Positions 1 to 10,174 are shown, numbered from the stretch's first letter. The stretch is DNA of 33,243 bases from Acidimicrobiaceae bacterium (GCA_003159795.1 PLPK01000039.1:19586-52828), one strand, 5' to 3'. Notes: generated by a model from the sequence alone, not told the origin. Numbers and translations: made by a program.

Positions 1-141
1 TCGGAGAAGATCCTCTGGAAGGAGTTCCGGGTCGGCGAGACGATCATCGTCGACGCCGAGGAGGGCGCCATCGTCTTCAAGACGGTCGCCGGCATCTCCC
101 CGCCGCCCGTCGAGCTCGCCGAGGCGGGCGCCGACTCATAG
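1..141 (+). CDS. clpC: ClpC-type Clp ATPase, C-terminal end (partial)
   Basis: The window opens inside an ORF in frame 1 that reads SEKILWKEFRVGETIIVDAE and ends at TAG. It is below the ORF track's size limit. The segment matches the extreme C-terminus of ClpC/ClpB-type AAA+ unfoldases, where the D2 small domain ends in a strand of the form G-x-x-I-x-V-D followed by a variable tail. In actinobacteria ClpC feeds unfolded proteins to the ClpP1P2 peptidase in the cytoplasm. Only 46 residues are visible, so no Walker motifs can be checked. The assignment rests on this tail and on carD and ispDF downstream, a familiar actinobacterial neighbourhood. ClpB is the main alternative. Confidence 0.72.
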   Translation, partial: SEKILWKEFRVGETIIVDAEEGAIVFKTVAGISPPPVELAEAGADS

Positions 142-161
142 ACCCGGCGGTCCCGGCATCT

Positions 162-177
162 CCCGGCTCGGGCCGGG
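162..177 (+). terminator. Possible terminator hairpin after clpC
   Basis: CCCGGC-TCGG-GCCGGG forms a perfect 6-bp GC stem with a four-base loop, 20 nt after the clpC stop. No U-tract follows, so it is a weak intrinsic terminator call. In DNA this GC-rich such stems also occur by chance. Confidence 0.35.
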
Positions 178-305
178 CCTCGCGTTCGCTCCGCCGCCGG
201 GATGTGCGCCTCCGGCCGTGCTGGTCGTCGTGGTCCTGTCGCGACGGGAATGCCGGCCGGGCGCTGGGCGTTGGAATGCCGGCGAGTGTTGGCGAAGGAG
301 GGGTC

Positions 306-714
306 GTGCCCGAGGCGGACGACTGGAACCGGAGGACCATCGAGGAGTTTCGCGCCAACGGTGGTCGCGTCGGTGACGGGTCCGAGGACACACTCTCTCG
401 GTCTCCAAAGCTCCGGCGCAAGAAGCGGCCGAGCGCGTGAGTCCCTTGGGCACCAACGGGTTCGTGGGGGTAAGCGATCTTCGCGTCCAAGGAGGGCGCC
501 GCCTCGAACCCGGACTGGCACCACAATCCGGCCGCGCACCCGGCAGCGTCGGTCCGCGTCGGCACCGCGCGGCTCGAGGTCGGGGCCCGCGAGGCCGGTG
601 ACAAGGCGCGCAGACCGATCTGGGAGACAGGGGCGCGACGACCCGGCCTTGGCCGGATACGGGTGCTTTCCGACCGGCGAGATCCCTGACGTCATCTGCG
701 AGCCGGTCACCTGA
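306..714 (+). pseudogene. Decayed deazaflavin-dependent nitroreductase (DUF385/Ddn-like)
   Basis: Pieces of one protein family appear in order but in alternating frames. From a GTG at 306 (frame 0) the sequence reads DWNRRTIEEFRANGGRVG. In frame 1 it continues as SSGARSGRARESL. Back in frame 0, after in-frame TGA and TAA codons, comes IFASKEGAASNPDWHHNPAA. In frame 1 again it ends as TGEIPDVICEPV before a stop at 712-714. These correspond to the typical family blocks IEEFRANGGRVGG, TTGAKSGRxRVxPL, FASKGGAPxNPDWYHNLxANP and REIPVVVLEPV. Spacing between blocks is close to that of an intact protein of about 130 residues, so small indels rather than large deletions broke it. Intact members are F420-dependent reductases. 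The family match is from memory and no alignment was run. Confidence 0.8.
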
Positions 715-781
715 TCCCGGTCCCGCCGGCCCCGGGCCCGGCGCCCGATGGCTCGCCACTCGGCCCCTGTCCCGGGACCGG

Positions 782-787
782 TAGACT
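782..787 (+). promoter_or_regulatory. Candidate -10 element for carD
   Basis: TAGACT lies in the only AT-richer patch of the 715-889 interval. The same hexamer precedes hemQ and kdpD in this window. Transcription from it would give a leader of about 95 nt before the chosen carD start. No convincing -35 is seen. The rest of 715-889 shows no gene. Confidence 0.4.
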
Positions 788-889
788 TATAGCAAGTCGT
801 GGCTGCAGGCCGGGGTGGAACCGTTCATGGGATCCGTCGGGCCCCGTCTTCACGGCCGAGAATTCCTCTCGAGACGTGAGGAGTCGCGA

Positions 890-1366
890 GTGTTCGACGT
901 CGGCGACAAGGTCGTCTATCCCCACCACGGAGCGGCGGTGGTCGAGCGTCGCGAGATGCGCGAGGCGTTCGGCGAGAAGCGCGAGTACCTCGTCCTACGT
1001 CTCGCCTACGGCGACCTCACCCTGATGGTCCCCTCGGACAACACCGAGGAGGTCGGGCTGCGCGAGGTCATCAACGACGAGGAGGTCGAGGAGGTCTTCG
1101 CCGTCCTTCGCAAGAAGGAGGCGCGGATGCCGACAAACTGGTCCCGTCGCTACAAGAACCACGTCGAGAAGCTGAAGTCCGGTGACATCTACCAGGTCGC
1201 CGAGGTCGTGCGGAACCTCTCGATCCGCGACAAGGACAAGGGGTTGTCCGCCGGCGAGAAGCGCATGCTGAACCGTGCCCGGCAGATCCTCGTGTCGGAG
1301 CTGACGTTCGCCATCGGCGTGAACGAGGCCGAGGCCGAGGAGCGGCTCAACGCCGCACTCCCCTAA
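890..1366 (+). CDS. carD: CarD-family RNA polymerase-binding transcription regulator
   Basis: This is a 158-residue protein, the usual length for actinobacterial CarD. The N-terminal RNA-polymerase-interacting (Tudor-like) domain begins FDVGDKVVYPHHGAAVVE. It is followed by a basic helical DNA-binding domain containing SRRYKNHVEKLKSGD and ending AEERLNAAL. CarD binds the polymerase beta subunit and stabilises open complexes at rRNA and many housekeeping promoters. The ORF track starts at 815. I prefer GTG 890 because GAGGAG sits 6 nt upstream and because family members begin at this VFDVGDKV segment. The 75 extra upstream bases do not look like coding sequence. The ispD and ispF genes follow closely, as in mycobacteria. 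Confidence 0.95.
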   Translation: MFDVGDKVVYPHHGAAVVERREMREAFGEKREYLVLRLAYGDLTLMVPSDNTEEVGLREVINDEEVEEVFAVLRKKEARMPTNWSRRYKNHVEKLKSGDIYQVAEVVRNLSIRDKDKGLSAGEKRMLNRARQILVSELTFAIGVNEAEAEERLNAALP

Positions 1367-1389
1367 CCCGGGGACCGCGGGCCGGATCC

Positions 1390-2043
1390 GTGCCGGACGG
1401 CGTCTGGGCGATCGTCGTCGCAGCGGGTGAGGGTCGCCGCTTCGGCGGGCCGAAACAGTTCACGCCAGTCGGCGGGCGCCTCATTGTCGAATGGGCCGTC
1501 GACGCGGCGCGCTCGGCGGCCGATGGCGTCGTCCTCGTCGTCCCGCCCTCCAGAGTCGCCGACGCCGCGCTCCACGCCGGGTGTGCGATCGTCGTCGCCG
1601 GGGGGCCGACACGGGCGGGATCGGTGCGCGCCGGGCTCGCCCGGGTGCCGGACACCGCCGGGATCGTGATCGTCCACGACGCGGCGCGCCCCCTGGCGTC
1701 GGCCGACCTCTTCGCCGCCGTCATCGCAGCGGTCCACCGGGGCGCGGACGCGGCGATCCCGTGCCTGCCGGTCGCCGACACCCTGAAGCGGGTGCGCGGC
1801 GGCCGGGTCGTCGCGACAGTCGACCGGACCGGGCTCAACGCCGTCCAGACCCCGCAGGCCTTCCGCGTCGAGGTACTCCGTCGGGCCCACGAGGGCTGTC
1901 CCGAGGCGACCGACGACGCTGCCCTCGTCGAGGCGATCGGGGGCGTTGTCGCTGCCGTGCCGGGGGAAGCGCGCAACCACAAGATCACCGACCCGTCCGA
2001 CCTCGCCCTCGTCGGGGCCTGGCTCGAGGGCGGACAGCCTTGA
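1390..2043 (+). CDS. ispD: 2-C-methyl-D-erythritol 4-phosphate cytidylyltransferase
   Basis: IspD couples MEP with CTP to give CDP-methylerythritol, the third step of the non-mevalonate isoprenoid pathway, in the cytoplasm. The 217-residue product begins with the nucleotide-binding signature VVAAGEGRRFGGPKQF. It later has VHDAARP, a metal/CTP-site motif, and QTPQAFRVEVL near the C-terminus, all typical of IspD. Length is slightly below the usual 225-235. The GTG start is 23 nt after carD. The stop is 7 nt before ispF, so carD-ispD-ispF-rlmB probably form one transcript. Confidence 0.95.
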   Translation: MPDGVWAIVVAAGEGRRFGGPKQFTPVGGRLIVEWAVDAARSAADGVVLVVPPSRVADAALHAGCAIVVAGGPTRAGSVRAGLARVPDTAGIVIVHDAARPLASADLFAAVIAAVHRGADAAIPCLPVADTLKRVRGGRVVATVDRTGLNAVQTPQAFRVEVLRRAHEGCPEATDDAALVEAIGGVVAAVPGEARNHKITDPSDLALVGAWLEGGQP

Positions 2044-2050
2044 GGGCGAC

Positions 2051-2536
2051 ATGAGTGAACTCCGGGTCGGCCTCGGCGTCGACCTCCACCGTTTCGCCGC
2101 AGGGGCGGAGGCCGACGGCGCGCCGCTCACACTCGGGGGTGTGCACTTCGCCGGCGAACGACCTCTCGTCGGGCACAGCGACGCCGACGCGATCGCCCAC
2201 GCCGTGGCCGACGCCGTCCTCGGTGCGGCGGGGCTCGGCGACATGGGTGGCCATTTCCCCGACACCGACGCCGCCTGGCGCGGTGCCGACAGCCTGGGGC
2301 TCCTGACCGCGGCGGTCGCCGAGGCGGCGGCCGCGGGTTGGCGATTCGTGAACGCCGACTGCACCCTCGTCGCCGAGCGCCCCCGGGTCGCCGAGGTCCG
2401 GGAGGAGATGGTTGAGCGCCTGTCCGACGCCGCCGGCGGTCCTGTCCACGTGAAAGCGACGCGTCCCGAAGGTCTCGGGAGCCTCGGTCGGGTGGAGGGG
2501 GTCGCGTGCCTGGCCGTCGCGCTCCTCGAGCGGTGA
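2051..2536 (+). CDS. ispF: 2-C-methyl-D-erythritol 2,4-cyclodiphosphate synthase
   Basis: IspF cyclises CDP-ME 2-phosphate to ME-cyclodiphosphate with loss of CMP. The 161-residue protein has the metal ligands of the DLHRF motif near residue 10 and the GHSDADAIAHAVADA helix. DMGGHFPDTD and the C-terminal nucleotide loop KATRPEGLGSLGR follow. That last motif is usually KATTTEGLGFTGR, so the T-T and F-T positions are changed here. The ORF track begins inside ispD at 1946. ATG 2051 is chosen because it follows the ispD stop, has GAGGG just upstream and gives the standard N-terminus. The protein is normally a homotrimer with active sites between subunits. Confidence 0.95.
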   Translation: MSELRVGLGVDLHRFAAGAEADGAPLTLGGVHFAGERPLVGHSDADAIAHAVADAVLGAAGLGDMGGHFPDTDAAWRGADSLGLLTAAVAEAAAAGWRFVNADCTLVAERPRVAEVREEMVERLSDAAGGPVHVKATRPEGLGSLGRVEGVACLAVALLER

Positions 2537-3380
2537 GGGGCGCGCCGGCCCGTGACCGGCGCCTGCCTTCGGACCGCGGCGAGAGTGGCCTCGGCGGCGA
2601 GCAGGTCGAAGGGCGCCGCGCCGTGCGCGAGCTCCTCGTCGTCGGCCGCCGGGCGGTGCGCGAGCTCCTCGTCGCTGAGGGCCAGGACGCCTCGGTCCTG
2701 CTCGACGAGGTGGTCTCCTTGGCCGCCGCCGCCCGCGTGCCGCTGCAGACCGTCTCGGCGCTCGAGCTGCGCGGCTTCGCGCGCACGGAGGCGCCCCAGG
2801 GCGTTGTCGCCCGGGCCGCGCCGGTAGAATCGGTCGGGCTCGATGAGCTCGTCGCCCCGAACCCCGGCCACGGGCCGGCGCGCACCCCAGCAGGCGCCGT
2901 GCCCTTCCTCGTCGTCATCGCCGAGGTGACCGACCCGCACAACCTGGGCGCGATCCTGCGCAGCTCGCTCGGCGCCGGGGTGACGGGTGTCGTCCTCGCC
3001 CGGCACCGGACGGCCAGCCTCACGCCCTCGGCGGTGAAGGCGGCGGCGGGGGCGGTCGAGCACCTGCCGATCGCCCTCGTGTCCGGGATCGGCCCGGCGC
3101 TGACATTGCTCGCCGGACGCGGCGTGTGGATCGTCGGCCTCGACCCGGAGGGGGAGCGGTCGCTCGACGAGCTCGAGATCGCGACCGAGCCGCTGGCGAT
3201 CGTGGTCGGCGCCGAGGGGAGGGGGCTCGCGCCGCTCGTCCGGAAGCGGTGCGATGTACGCTGCCGGATCCCGCTCTACGGGCCGATCGAGTCTCTCAAC
3301 GTCTCCGTCGCCACGGCGGTGGCGCTCTTCGCGCTGGCGGCGCGGCGGCACGGCGCCGGCGGCGCCGGAAGGTCCGGCTG

Positions 3381-3384
<4 letters not shown>
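2533..3384 (+). CDS. rlmB: SpoU/TrmH-family RNA 2'-O-methyltransferase, RlmB-like
   Basis: An N-terminal substrate-binding domain (VEGRRAVREL) is followed by a SPOUT methylase domain. All three SpoU motifs are visible: NLGAILRSS (motif 1), IVVGAEGRGL (motif 2) and IPLYGPIESLNVSVATAVAL (motif 3). RlmB methylates G2251 of 23S rRNA using SAM through a knotted fold. The exact substrate cannot be read from sequence, so TrmH-family methylase is the safer name. GTG 2533 is chosen over the ORF-track start at 2506 because its GTGA overlaps the ispF stop, a standard coupling arrangement. The 283-residue length fits. In mycobacteria cysS lies between ispF and this gene; it is absent here. The stop overlaps the gltA stop on the other strand. 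Confidence 0.88.
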
Positions 3385-4652
<1,268 letters not shown>

Positions 4653-4766
4653 TACGACGACCTCCTCGGATCGGCCTCGTGTCTCCGTGCGATCCTAGGG
4701 GACGAATCAAAACGGCCACCCTGCACCCTCTCTTGGCGATCCGGCCCGTCCGGGATCGGGGGCCGG

Positions 4767-5210
4767 TCAGCTCTCGAGCGAGATCCGGTAGACGTTGGTC
4801 TCCCGGCGGATGAAGCCGAGCTGCTCGTAGAGGCGGTTCGCGTCGAGCCTCGACGGGCGTGAGGTGAGGTCGACCGTCCGGCACCCGGTCTCGGCGGCGA
4901 GCTGGAGGGCCGCCTCGACGAGCTGTGAGGCGACGCCCTTGCCCCGGTGGGTGGGGTCGACGACGACATCCTCGATCCAAGCCCGTCGCCCCGTCGGGAT
5001 GGCGAACGTGGCGAGCGACAGCGTGCCGACGATCTCGCCGGCGAGGCGCGCGACGAACACGGTCATCGGGCTCGAGGAGACGAGGTCCCGCAGCTCAGCG
5101 AGGTCGGGCGGGCGCGCCGCGGAGAGGTGCGTGACGAGGAGCGCGAACGCCTCGGCGTCCTCGGCGGTCGGTTCGGTGAGTGCTTCGACGGTGATCGGGG
5201 TCTCGGGCAT
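4767..5210 (-). CDS. GNAT-family N-acetyltransferase
   Basis: This 147-residue protein has a single GNAT fold. The central motif WIEDVVVDPTHRGKGVASQL contains the acetyl-CoA pyrophosphate loop (R-G-K-G-V-A). It is followed by a helix and the C-terminal strand pair around NRLYEQLGFIRRETNVYRI. GNAT enzymes move an acetyl group from acetyl-CoA to an amine; the acceptor here cannot be inferred. ATG 5210 lies 7 nt after TACGCT with no Shine-Dalgarno sequence, so the mRNA may be leaderless. It is divergent from the PAC2 gene and upstream of gltA. Confidence 0.9.
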   Translation of the reverse strand: MPETPITVEALTEPTAEDAEAFALLVTHLSAARPPDLAELRDLVSSSPMTVFVARLAGEIVGTLSLATFAIPTGRRAWIEDVVVDPTHRGKGVASQLVEAALQLAAETGCRTVDLTSRPSRLDANRLYEQLGFIRRETNVYRISLES

Positions 5211-5217
5211 CGGGTCG

Positions 5218-5223
5218 AGCGTA
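5218..5223 (-). promoter_or_regulatory. Candidate -10 of a leaderless GNAT promoter
   Basis: Read on the minus strand, TACGCT is followed by 7 nt and then the GNAT ATG. This is the spacing expected when transcription starts at or next to the start codon. No clear -35 is visible. Confidence 0.45.
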
Positions 5224-5268
5224 CCGAAGTGTGCCGCCCGCCCGGCGAGTGGCGCGCGCGACCACCGT

Positions 5269-5274
5269 TAGGCT
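5269..5274 (+). promoter_or_regulatory. Candidate -10 for the PAC2 gene
   Basis: TAGGCT lies 25 nt upstream of the preferred GTG start at 5299, leaving a short leader that carries the GGGGAGG ribosome-binding site. It is divergent from the GNAT -10 element about 50 nt away. Confidence 0.4.
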
Positions 5275-5298
5275 TGGCGGTGACCCGGGGAGGTGGCT

Positions 5299-6201
5299 GT
5301 GGCCAGCGGTGACAGGAAGAGGGCAGGTTTGCGCCCGTTCCGGTTCGTCTCGCACCGGGGCGTTGCCGAGGCGGTCCGTCTCTCCGGGCGACCGCGCGTC
5401 GAGCACCCGCTGATGGTGGTCGCCTTCGAGGGCTGGAACGACGCCGCCGACGCCGCCTCGTACGCGCTGACGAACCTGGCACAGGCCTGGCAGGCCGTAC
5501 CCTTCGCCGAGATCGACCCCGAGGAGTTCTTCGACTTCACCGAAGCGCGCCCGGAACTGATCGTCGTCGAGGGGCTGGTACGGGAGATCACCTGGCCCAC
5601 CACCGTCTTCTCGGTCGCCCCCGGCCCGGTCGACATCGTCGTCGCCCGTGGGCCGGAGCCCCAGCTGCGCTGGCGCGCCTACTGTGACGCCTTTGTCGAG
5701 CTCGCGCTCGCGCTCGGGGCCGGCAGGGTCGTCATCCTCGGCGCCTATCTCGCCGAGGTCGCGCATTCGCGGCCGGTCCCGCTTGCCGCCACCACCAGCG
5801 ATGCCGCCCTCCTGGGGCCCGAGGGCGTGGCCCTCTCGCGCTACGAGGGGCCGACCGGCATCGTCGGCGTGCTCGGCGCGGCGCTCGCCGTGGCCGGTGT
5901 CCCGACGGTCACCATCTGGGCGAGCGTGCCCTGCTACTCGATCCCGGTCTCGGCCAAGGCCGCGCTGGCACTCGCCGAGGCGACGACCCGGATGGTCGGC
6001 CGGCACGCCGACCTCGCCGAGCTCACCCGGGAGGCGCTCGAGTACGAGCGCCAGATGGACGAGCTCGTGGGGGAGGACGAGACGGTCGCGGCCTACGTCG
6101 CGCGGATCGCCCACGACGACGCCGCCGCGGTCCCGGACGGATCGGTCGAGGTCCTCACCGACGAGATCGAGCGCTACCTGCGCGACGAACCCCCCGGGTA
6201 G
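5299..6201 (+). CDS. PAC2-family protein (proteasome assembly chaperone-like)
   Basis: A 300-residue protein of the PAC2 family, which archaea and actinobacteria share with eukaryotic proteasome assembly chaperones. The diagnostic N-terminal block is HPLMVVAFEGWNDAADAA. The central part ILGAYLAEVAHSRPVPLAAT and the strand/loop around GPTGIVGVLGAALA are typical. The C-terminal half is helical and acidic (ELTREALEYERQMDELVGED). The actinobacterial members' function is not established, and proteasome involvement is only a family-level guess. The track begins at GTG 5293. GTG 5299 is preferred because GGGGAGG (5286-5292) then has a 6-nt spacer. Confidence 0.85.
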   Translation: MASGDRKRAGLRPFRFVSHRGVAEAVRLSGRPRVEHPLMVVAFEGWNDAADAASYALTNLAQAWQAVPFAEIDPEEFFDFTEARPELIVVEGLVREITWPTTVFSVAPGPVDIVVARGPEPQLRWRAYCDAFVELALALGAGRVVILGAYLAEVAHSRPVPLAATTSDAALLGPEGVALSRYEGPTGIVGVLGAALAVAGVPTVTIWASVPCYSIPVSAKAALALAEATTRMVGRHADLAELTREALEYERQMDELVGEDETVAAYVARIAHDDAAAVPDGSVEVLTDEIERYLRDEPPG

Positions 6202-6245
6202 GGAGCCAGTTCCCATCTGTGGCGGCGCGCGTGCGACGATGGTCC

Positions 6246-6446
6246 ATGGCCGTGCGAGAGGACTGCCGTCACTACGTGATGCAGACGGTGCGCGGCGGTG
6301 AGCGCGTCGAGGCCTGCAAGCTCGGCGTCAACGAGCAGGTCCCCTTCGCCTGCCCCGAGGGTTGCGTCTTCTACGAGAAGCGCAGCACCTCGTCGGCCGG
6401 CTGGAGCGTCTCCCGCGAGGGTCGCGAGACCCCGCCGGCCCCCTAG
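6246..6446 (+). CDS. Small conserved-looking four-cysteine protein
   Basis: This 66-residue protein begins MAVREDCRHYVMQTVRGGER. It has four cysteines arranged C-x16-C-x11-C-x3-C in its first 41 residues (DCRHY, EACKLG, FACPEGCVFYE), followed by a Ser/Pro-rich tail. The spacing would suit a small zinc- or iron-sulfur-binding domain; this is inference. I believe similar short proteins occur in other actinobacteria but cannot name a family. ATG 6246 is preferred to the track start at 6219 because the upstream residues are Arg-rich filler. It follows the PAC2 gene by 44 nt and may share its transcript. A strong hairpin follows its stop. Confidence 0.65.
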   Translation: MAVREDCRHYVMQTVRGGERVEACKLGVNEQVPFACPEGCVFYEKRSTSSAGWSVSREGRETPPAP

Positions 6447-6452
6447 GGAAGC

Positions 6453-6480
6453 GCGCCGCCCCGCGCCTACCGGGCGGCGC
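6453..6480. terminator. Bidirectional terminator hairpin between convergent genes
   Basis: GCGCCGCCC pairs perfectly with GGGCGGCGC over 9 bp, with a 10-nt loop. It lies just after the small cysteine gene and overlaps the last codons and stop of larE on the other strand, so it can serve both transcripts. No U-tract is present. Confidence 0.6.
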
Positions 6481-7324
6481 GGTCCGGCTCAGCTGAGTCG
6501 TTCTTGAGCGCCGTCCGGGTGAGATTGCCCGAGCGGAACCCCTCGAGGTCGAGCGTGACGTGGCGGTAGCCGACAGCACGGATCGCCGCGACGATGGACT
6601 CGCGCTCGTCGAGCGCGCGGGGTAGCTCGTCGAGACCGAGCTCGATGCGGGCTGTGTCGCTGTAGTGGCGGACGCGCAGGACCCGGAACCCGAGCCCGCG
6701 GAGGGCCGCCTCCGCGGCCTCGACCCGCCGCAGCACCCCGAGCGTCACGGGGGTGCCGTGGGGAATGCGCGACGCGAGGCACGCCGCCGCCGGCTTGTCC
6801 CAGGTGCGCAGGCCGAGCCGCCGCGACAGCTCCCGCACATCGTGCTTCGCGAGTCCCGCCTCGACGAGTGGGAAAACGGCGCCGCGTTCGGCGGCGGCGC
6901 GCTGGCCCGGCCGGTAGTCGGTGAGGTCGTCGAGGTTCACCCCCAGGGTGATCGTGGCGGCTTCGCTCGCCGCGGGCCCGGCGAGCACGTCCATCAGCTC
7001 CCGCTTGCAGTGGTAGCAGCGGTCGAGGTCGTTGCGGGCGTAGGACTCGTCGGCGAGTTCGTTCGTCTCGACGACGAGGTGGCGCAGCCCCCACTCGGCG
7101 GCGAGCGCCCGGCAGTGCGCGAGCTCGTCGGCGCCCAGCGAAGCGGAGGACGAGGTCACGCACAGGACGCGGGCCGGCCCGAGCGTCCGGTTCGCGACGT
7201 AGCCGAGCAGCGACGAATCGGCGCCGCCGGAGAAGGCGACGACGACACGCCCGAGCTCGTCGAGCACGCGCGCGAGGCGCTCGAGCCCGGGGACTGGGGC
7301 GGTCACCGCGGCGCCAGCGGACAC
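6467..7324 (-). CDS. larE: LarE-type ATP-dependent sacrificial sulfur transferase
   Basis: LarE adenylates the pyridinium dicarboxylate precursor of the nickel-pincer nucleotide and donates sulfur. The 285-residue protein has the PP-loop SGGADSS (residues 32-38), CYHCKREL (Cys103, Cys106) and DKPAAACLASRIPHG (Cys182). The last motif is where the sulfur-donating cysteine lies in the L. plantarum enzyme, as I recall. Three cysteines are also a feature of LarE forms that hold an iron-sulfur cluster, so this may be cluster-type rather than truly sacrificial. The track starts at 7489 inside hemQ. GTG 7324 is chosen because it lies 2 nt after the hemQ stop and gives the normal N-terminus. No larA, larB or larC is in the window, so the acceptor is unproven. 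Confidence 0.88.
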   Translation of the reverse strand: MSAGAAVTAPVPGLERLARVLDELGRVVVAFSGGADSSLLGYVANRTLGPARVLCVTSSSASLGADELAHCRALAAEWGLRHLVVETNELADESYARNDLDRCYHCKRELMDVLAGPAASEAATITLGVNLDDLTDYRPGQRAAAERGAVFPLVEAGLAKHDVRELSRRLGLRTWDKPAAACLASRIPHGTPVTLGVLRRVEAAEAALRGLGFRVLRVRHYSDTARIELGLDELPRALDERESIVAAIRAVGYRHVTLDLEGFRSGNLTRTALKNDSAEPDRAAR

Positions 7325-7326
7325 GG

Positions 7327-8046
7327 TCAGTCCTCGGTGGGCGCCGCGGGGATCACGGCGGGGGGCTGCACGAGCCCCGTGAAGAACGGGCCGAACTTCC
7401 CGTAGCGCGCGGACGCTTCGTCGTATCGCATCGCGTAGACGCAGGACTTGATGTCGTCGAACGTCCTGGCGAAGAGCGTCACGCCCCACTCCCAGTCGTC
7501 CAGCCCGCTCGAACCGGTGACGAGCTGGATGACGCGGCCCCGGAAGGTGCTGCCCAGCTTGCCGTGGTTCATCATCATCCGCAGCCGCTCGTCGTAGGGC
7601 AGGCGGTACCAGTTGTCGTCACCCTCCCGGCGGCGTGACATCGGGTAGAAGCAGAAGGCGGGCAGCCCCTCCGGCGGGAGCTTCGGGTGCAGGCGCGCCT
7701 GCTTCATCTCGGCGGAAACGCGTTTCGCGTACTCGGAGACCTCGGTGAGCGAGACGTACGAGTACCGGGGCAGGCAACCGGCGTGGGCGAGTTCGGTCTG
7801 GAGCTGTCGTAGGCGCCCGAACGAGGGGCCGAGCGCGAGTACGCCAAGATCGGCCTTGTGTCCGATGACCTCCACGGTGACGACCTCGTAGCCGTCGGCG
7901 CGGCAACGCCGCAGGGCGGACTCGGTGGCGTGCCCGTCGGCCGAGAGGGTGTCGCAGAACAGGTGGAGCGCCGCCCACCCGGGGGTTTGCCCGGTTTCGG
8001 GGGGGTCGGTCCCCTCGAATTCGGCGGGCGGGGTGGGACTCGTCAC
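7327..8046 (-). CDS. hemQ: Coproheme decarboxylase HemQ (ChdC)
   Basis: HemQ converts coproheme III to heme b, the last step of the coproporphyrin-dependent pathway used by actinobacteria and firmicutes. The 239-residue protein belongs to the chlorite-dismutase-like ferredoxin-fold family. Visible blocks are FCFYPMSRRREGDDNWYRL, then MMMNHGKLG, whose His is the likely axial heme ligand, and SSGLDDWEWGVTLFA near the C-terminus. The first 20 residues are Pro/Thr-rich and probably disordered. GTG 8046 sits 6 nt after TAGACT without a Shine-Dalgarno sequence, a leaderless arrangement. It is the first gene of a two-gene unit with larE. Confidence 0.92.
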   Translation of the reverse strand: MTSPTPPAEFEGTDPPETGQTPGWAALHLFCDTLSADGHATESALRRCRADGYEVVTVEVIGHKADLGVLALGPSFGRLRQLQTELAHAGCLPRYSYVSLTEVSEYAKRVSAEMKQARLHPKLPPEGLPAFCFYPMSRRREGDDNWYRLPYDERLRMMMNHGKLGSTFRGRVIQLVTGSSGLDDWEWGVTLFARTFDDIKSCVYAMRYDEASARYGKFGPFFTGLVQPPAVIPAAPTED

Positions 8047-8052
8047 GGGGCG

Positions 8053-8058
8053 AGTCTA
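8053..8058 (-). promoter_or_regulatory. -10 element of a probable leaderless hemQ promoter
   Basis: On the minus strand the order is TAGACT, six bases (CGCCCC), then the GTG start of hemQ. The expected transcription start coincides with the start codon. Confidence 0.55.
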
Positions 8059-8088
8059 CGGCGACCGGGGAAAGGGCCCCTCCGCGTA

Positions 8089-8125
8089 GACGGCACGACC
8101 GCGGTTCGCCCGCGGTCGTGCCGTC
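8089..8125 (-). terminator. Strong hairpin downstream of groEL
   Basis: GACGGCACGACCGCG pairs perfectly with CGCGGTCGTGCCGTC, a 15-bp stem with a 7-nt loop, 23 nt past the groEL stop. There is no poly-U run, but the length and placement make it the likely groEL terminator. It also lies about 30 nt upstream of the hemQ -10. Confidence 0.75.
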
Positions 8126-8147
8126 GAGTTCGTGACGTGCGCAGTTT

Positions 8148-9806
<1,659 letters not shown>

Positions 9807-9833
9807 TTAGCACTCTCATCTGTCGAGTGCTAA
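9807..9833 (-). promoter_or_regulatory. CIRCE operator (HrcA binding site)
   Basis: The site reads TTAGCACTC, nine bases, then GAGTGCTAA. Both arms match the CIRCE consensus exactly. It is centred about 53 nt upstream of the groEL start. HrcA binds here and releases on heat stress. Confidence 0.96.
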
Positions 9834-9898
9834 TAGCAAACCACGCCAGCTGCCAGGACGCAACACGCCCAGCTCAGGGCGGTCGTCGGGGTGGGGTC

Positions 9899-10174
9899 TC
9901 AGCCGCCGGAGATCGCCGGGACGACCGAGAGCGTCTGGCCGTCCTGGACGGGCGTGTCCAGCCCGTCGAGGAACCGGACGTCGCGGTCGGCGAGGAAGAC
10001 GTTGACGAACCGGCGCAGCTGGCCGGTTTCGTCGACGATCCGTGCTTTCAGGCCGGGGTGGTGGGCTTCGAGGTCGTCGAGGGCCTCGCCCACCGTCGAG
10101 GCCTCCACCACGACCTCGCGCTTGCCGCCGGTGAGGGGCCGCAGCTGGGAAGGGATTCGGACGACGATGCTCAC
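9899..10174 (-). CDS. MoaD/ThiS-family sulfur carrier protein (CysO-like)
   Basis: A 91-residue beta-grasp protein starts SIVVRIPSQLRPLTGGK, has VGEALDDLEAHHPGLKARI in its helix, and ends SVVPAISGG. The terminal Gly-Gly is the site where an E1-like enzyme would adenylate and thiocarboxylate a sulfur carrier. No MoeB/MoeZ-type activator and no Mec-type JAMM protease are in the window. GTG 10174 overlaps the stop of the upstream PLP enzyme by 4 nt (GTGA), so the two are translated together in a likely 1:1 ratio. The ORF track hides it inside a 494-residue frame beginning at 11383. The partner enzyme and upstream SAM riboswitch suggest a role in methionine-branch sulfur transfer, not molybdopterin synthesis. 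Confidence 0.88.
   Translation of the reverse strand: MSIVVRIPSQLRPLTGGKREVVVEASTVGEALDDLEAHHPGLKARIVDETGQLRRFVNVFLADRDVRFLDGLDTPVQDGQTLSVVPAISGG

Noticed and set aside
202-714. 170-residue plus-strand ORF as an intact gene
   Set aside because: Only two short blocks of it match the nitroreductase family; the other blocks are in another frame, so it is a relic.
2600-2690. Apparent tandem duplication (GRRAVRELLV twice) in the RlmB-like protein
   Set aside because: RlmB-family N-termini normally have two similar segments of this kind, so it need not be a recent duplication.
1363-3351. 662-residue minus-strand ORF
   Set aside because: Shadow of ispD, ispF and rlmB. It is Arg/Gly/Asp-rich with no motif, while the plus-strand genes are clearly recognised.
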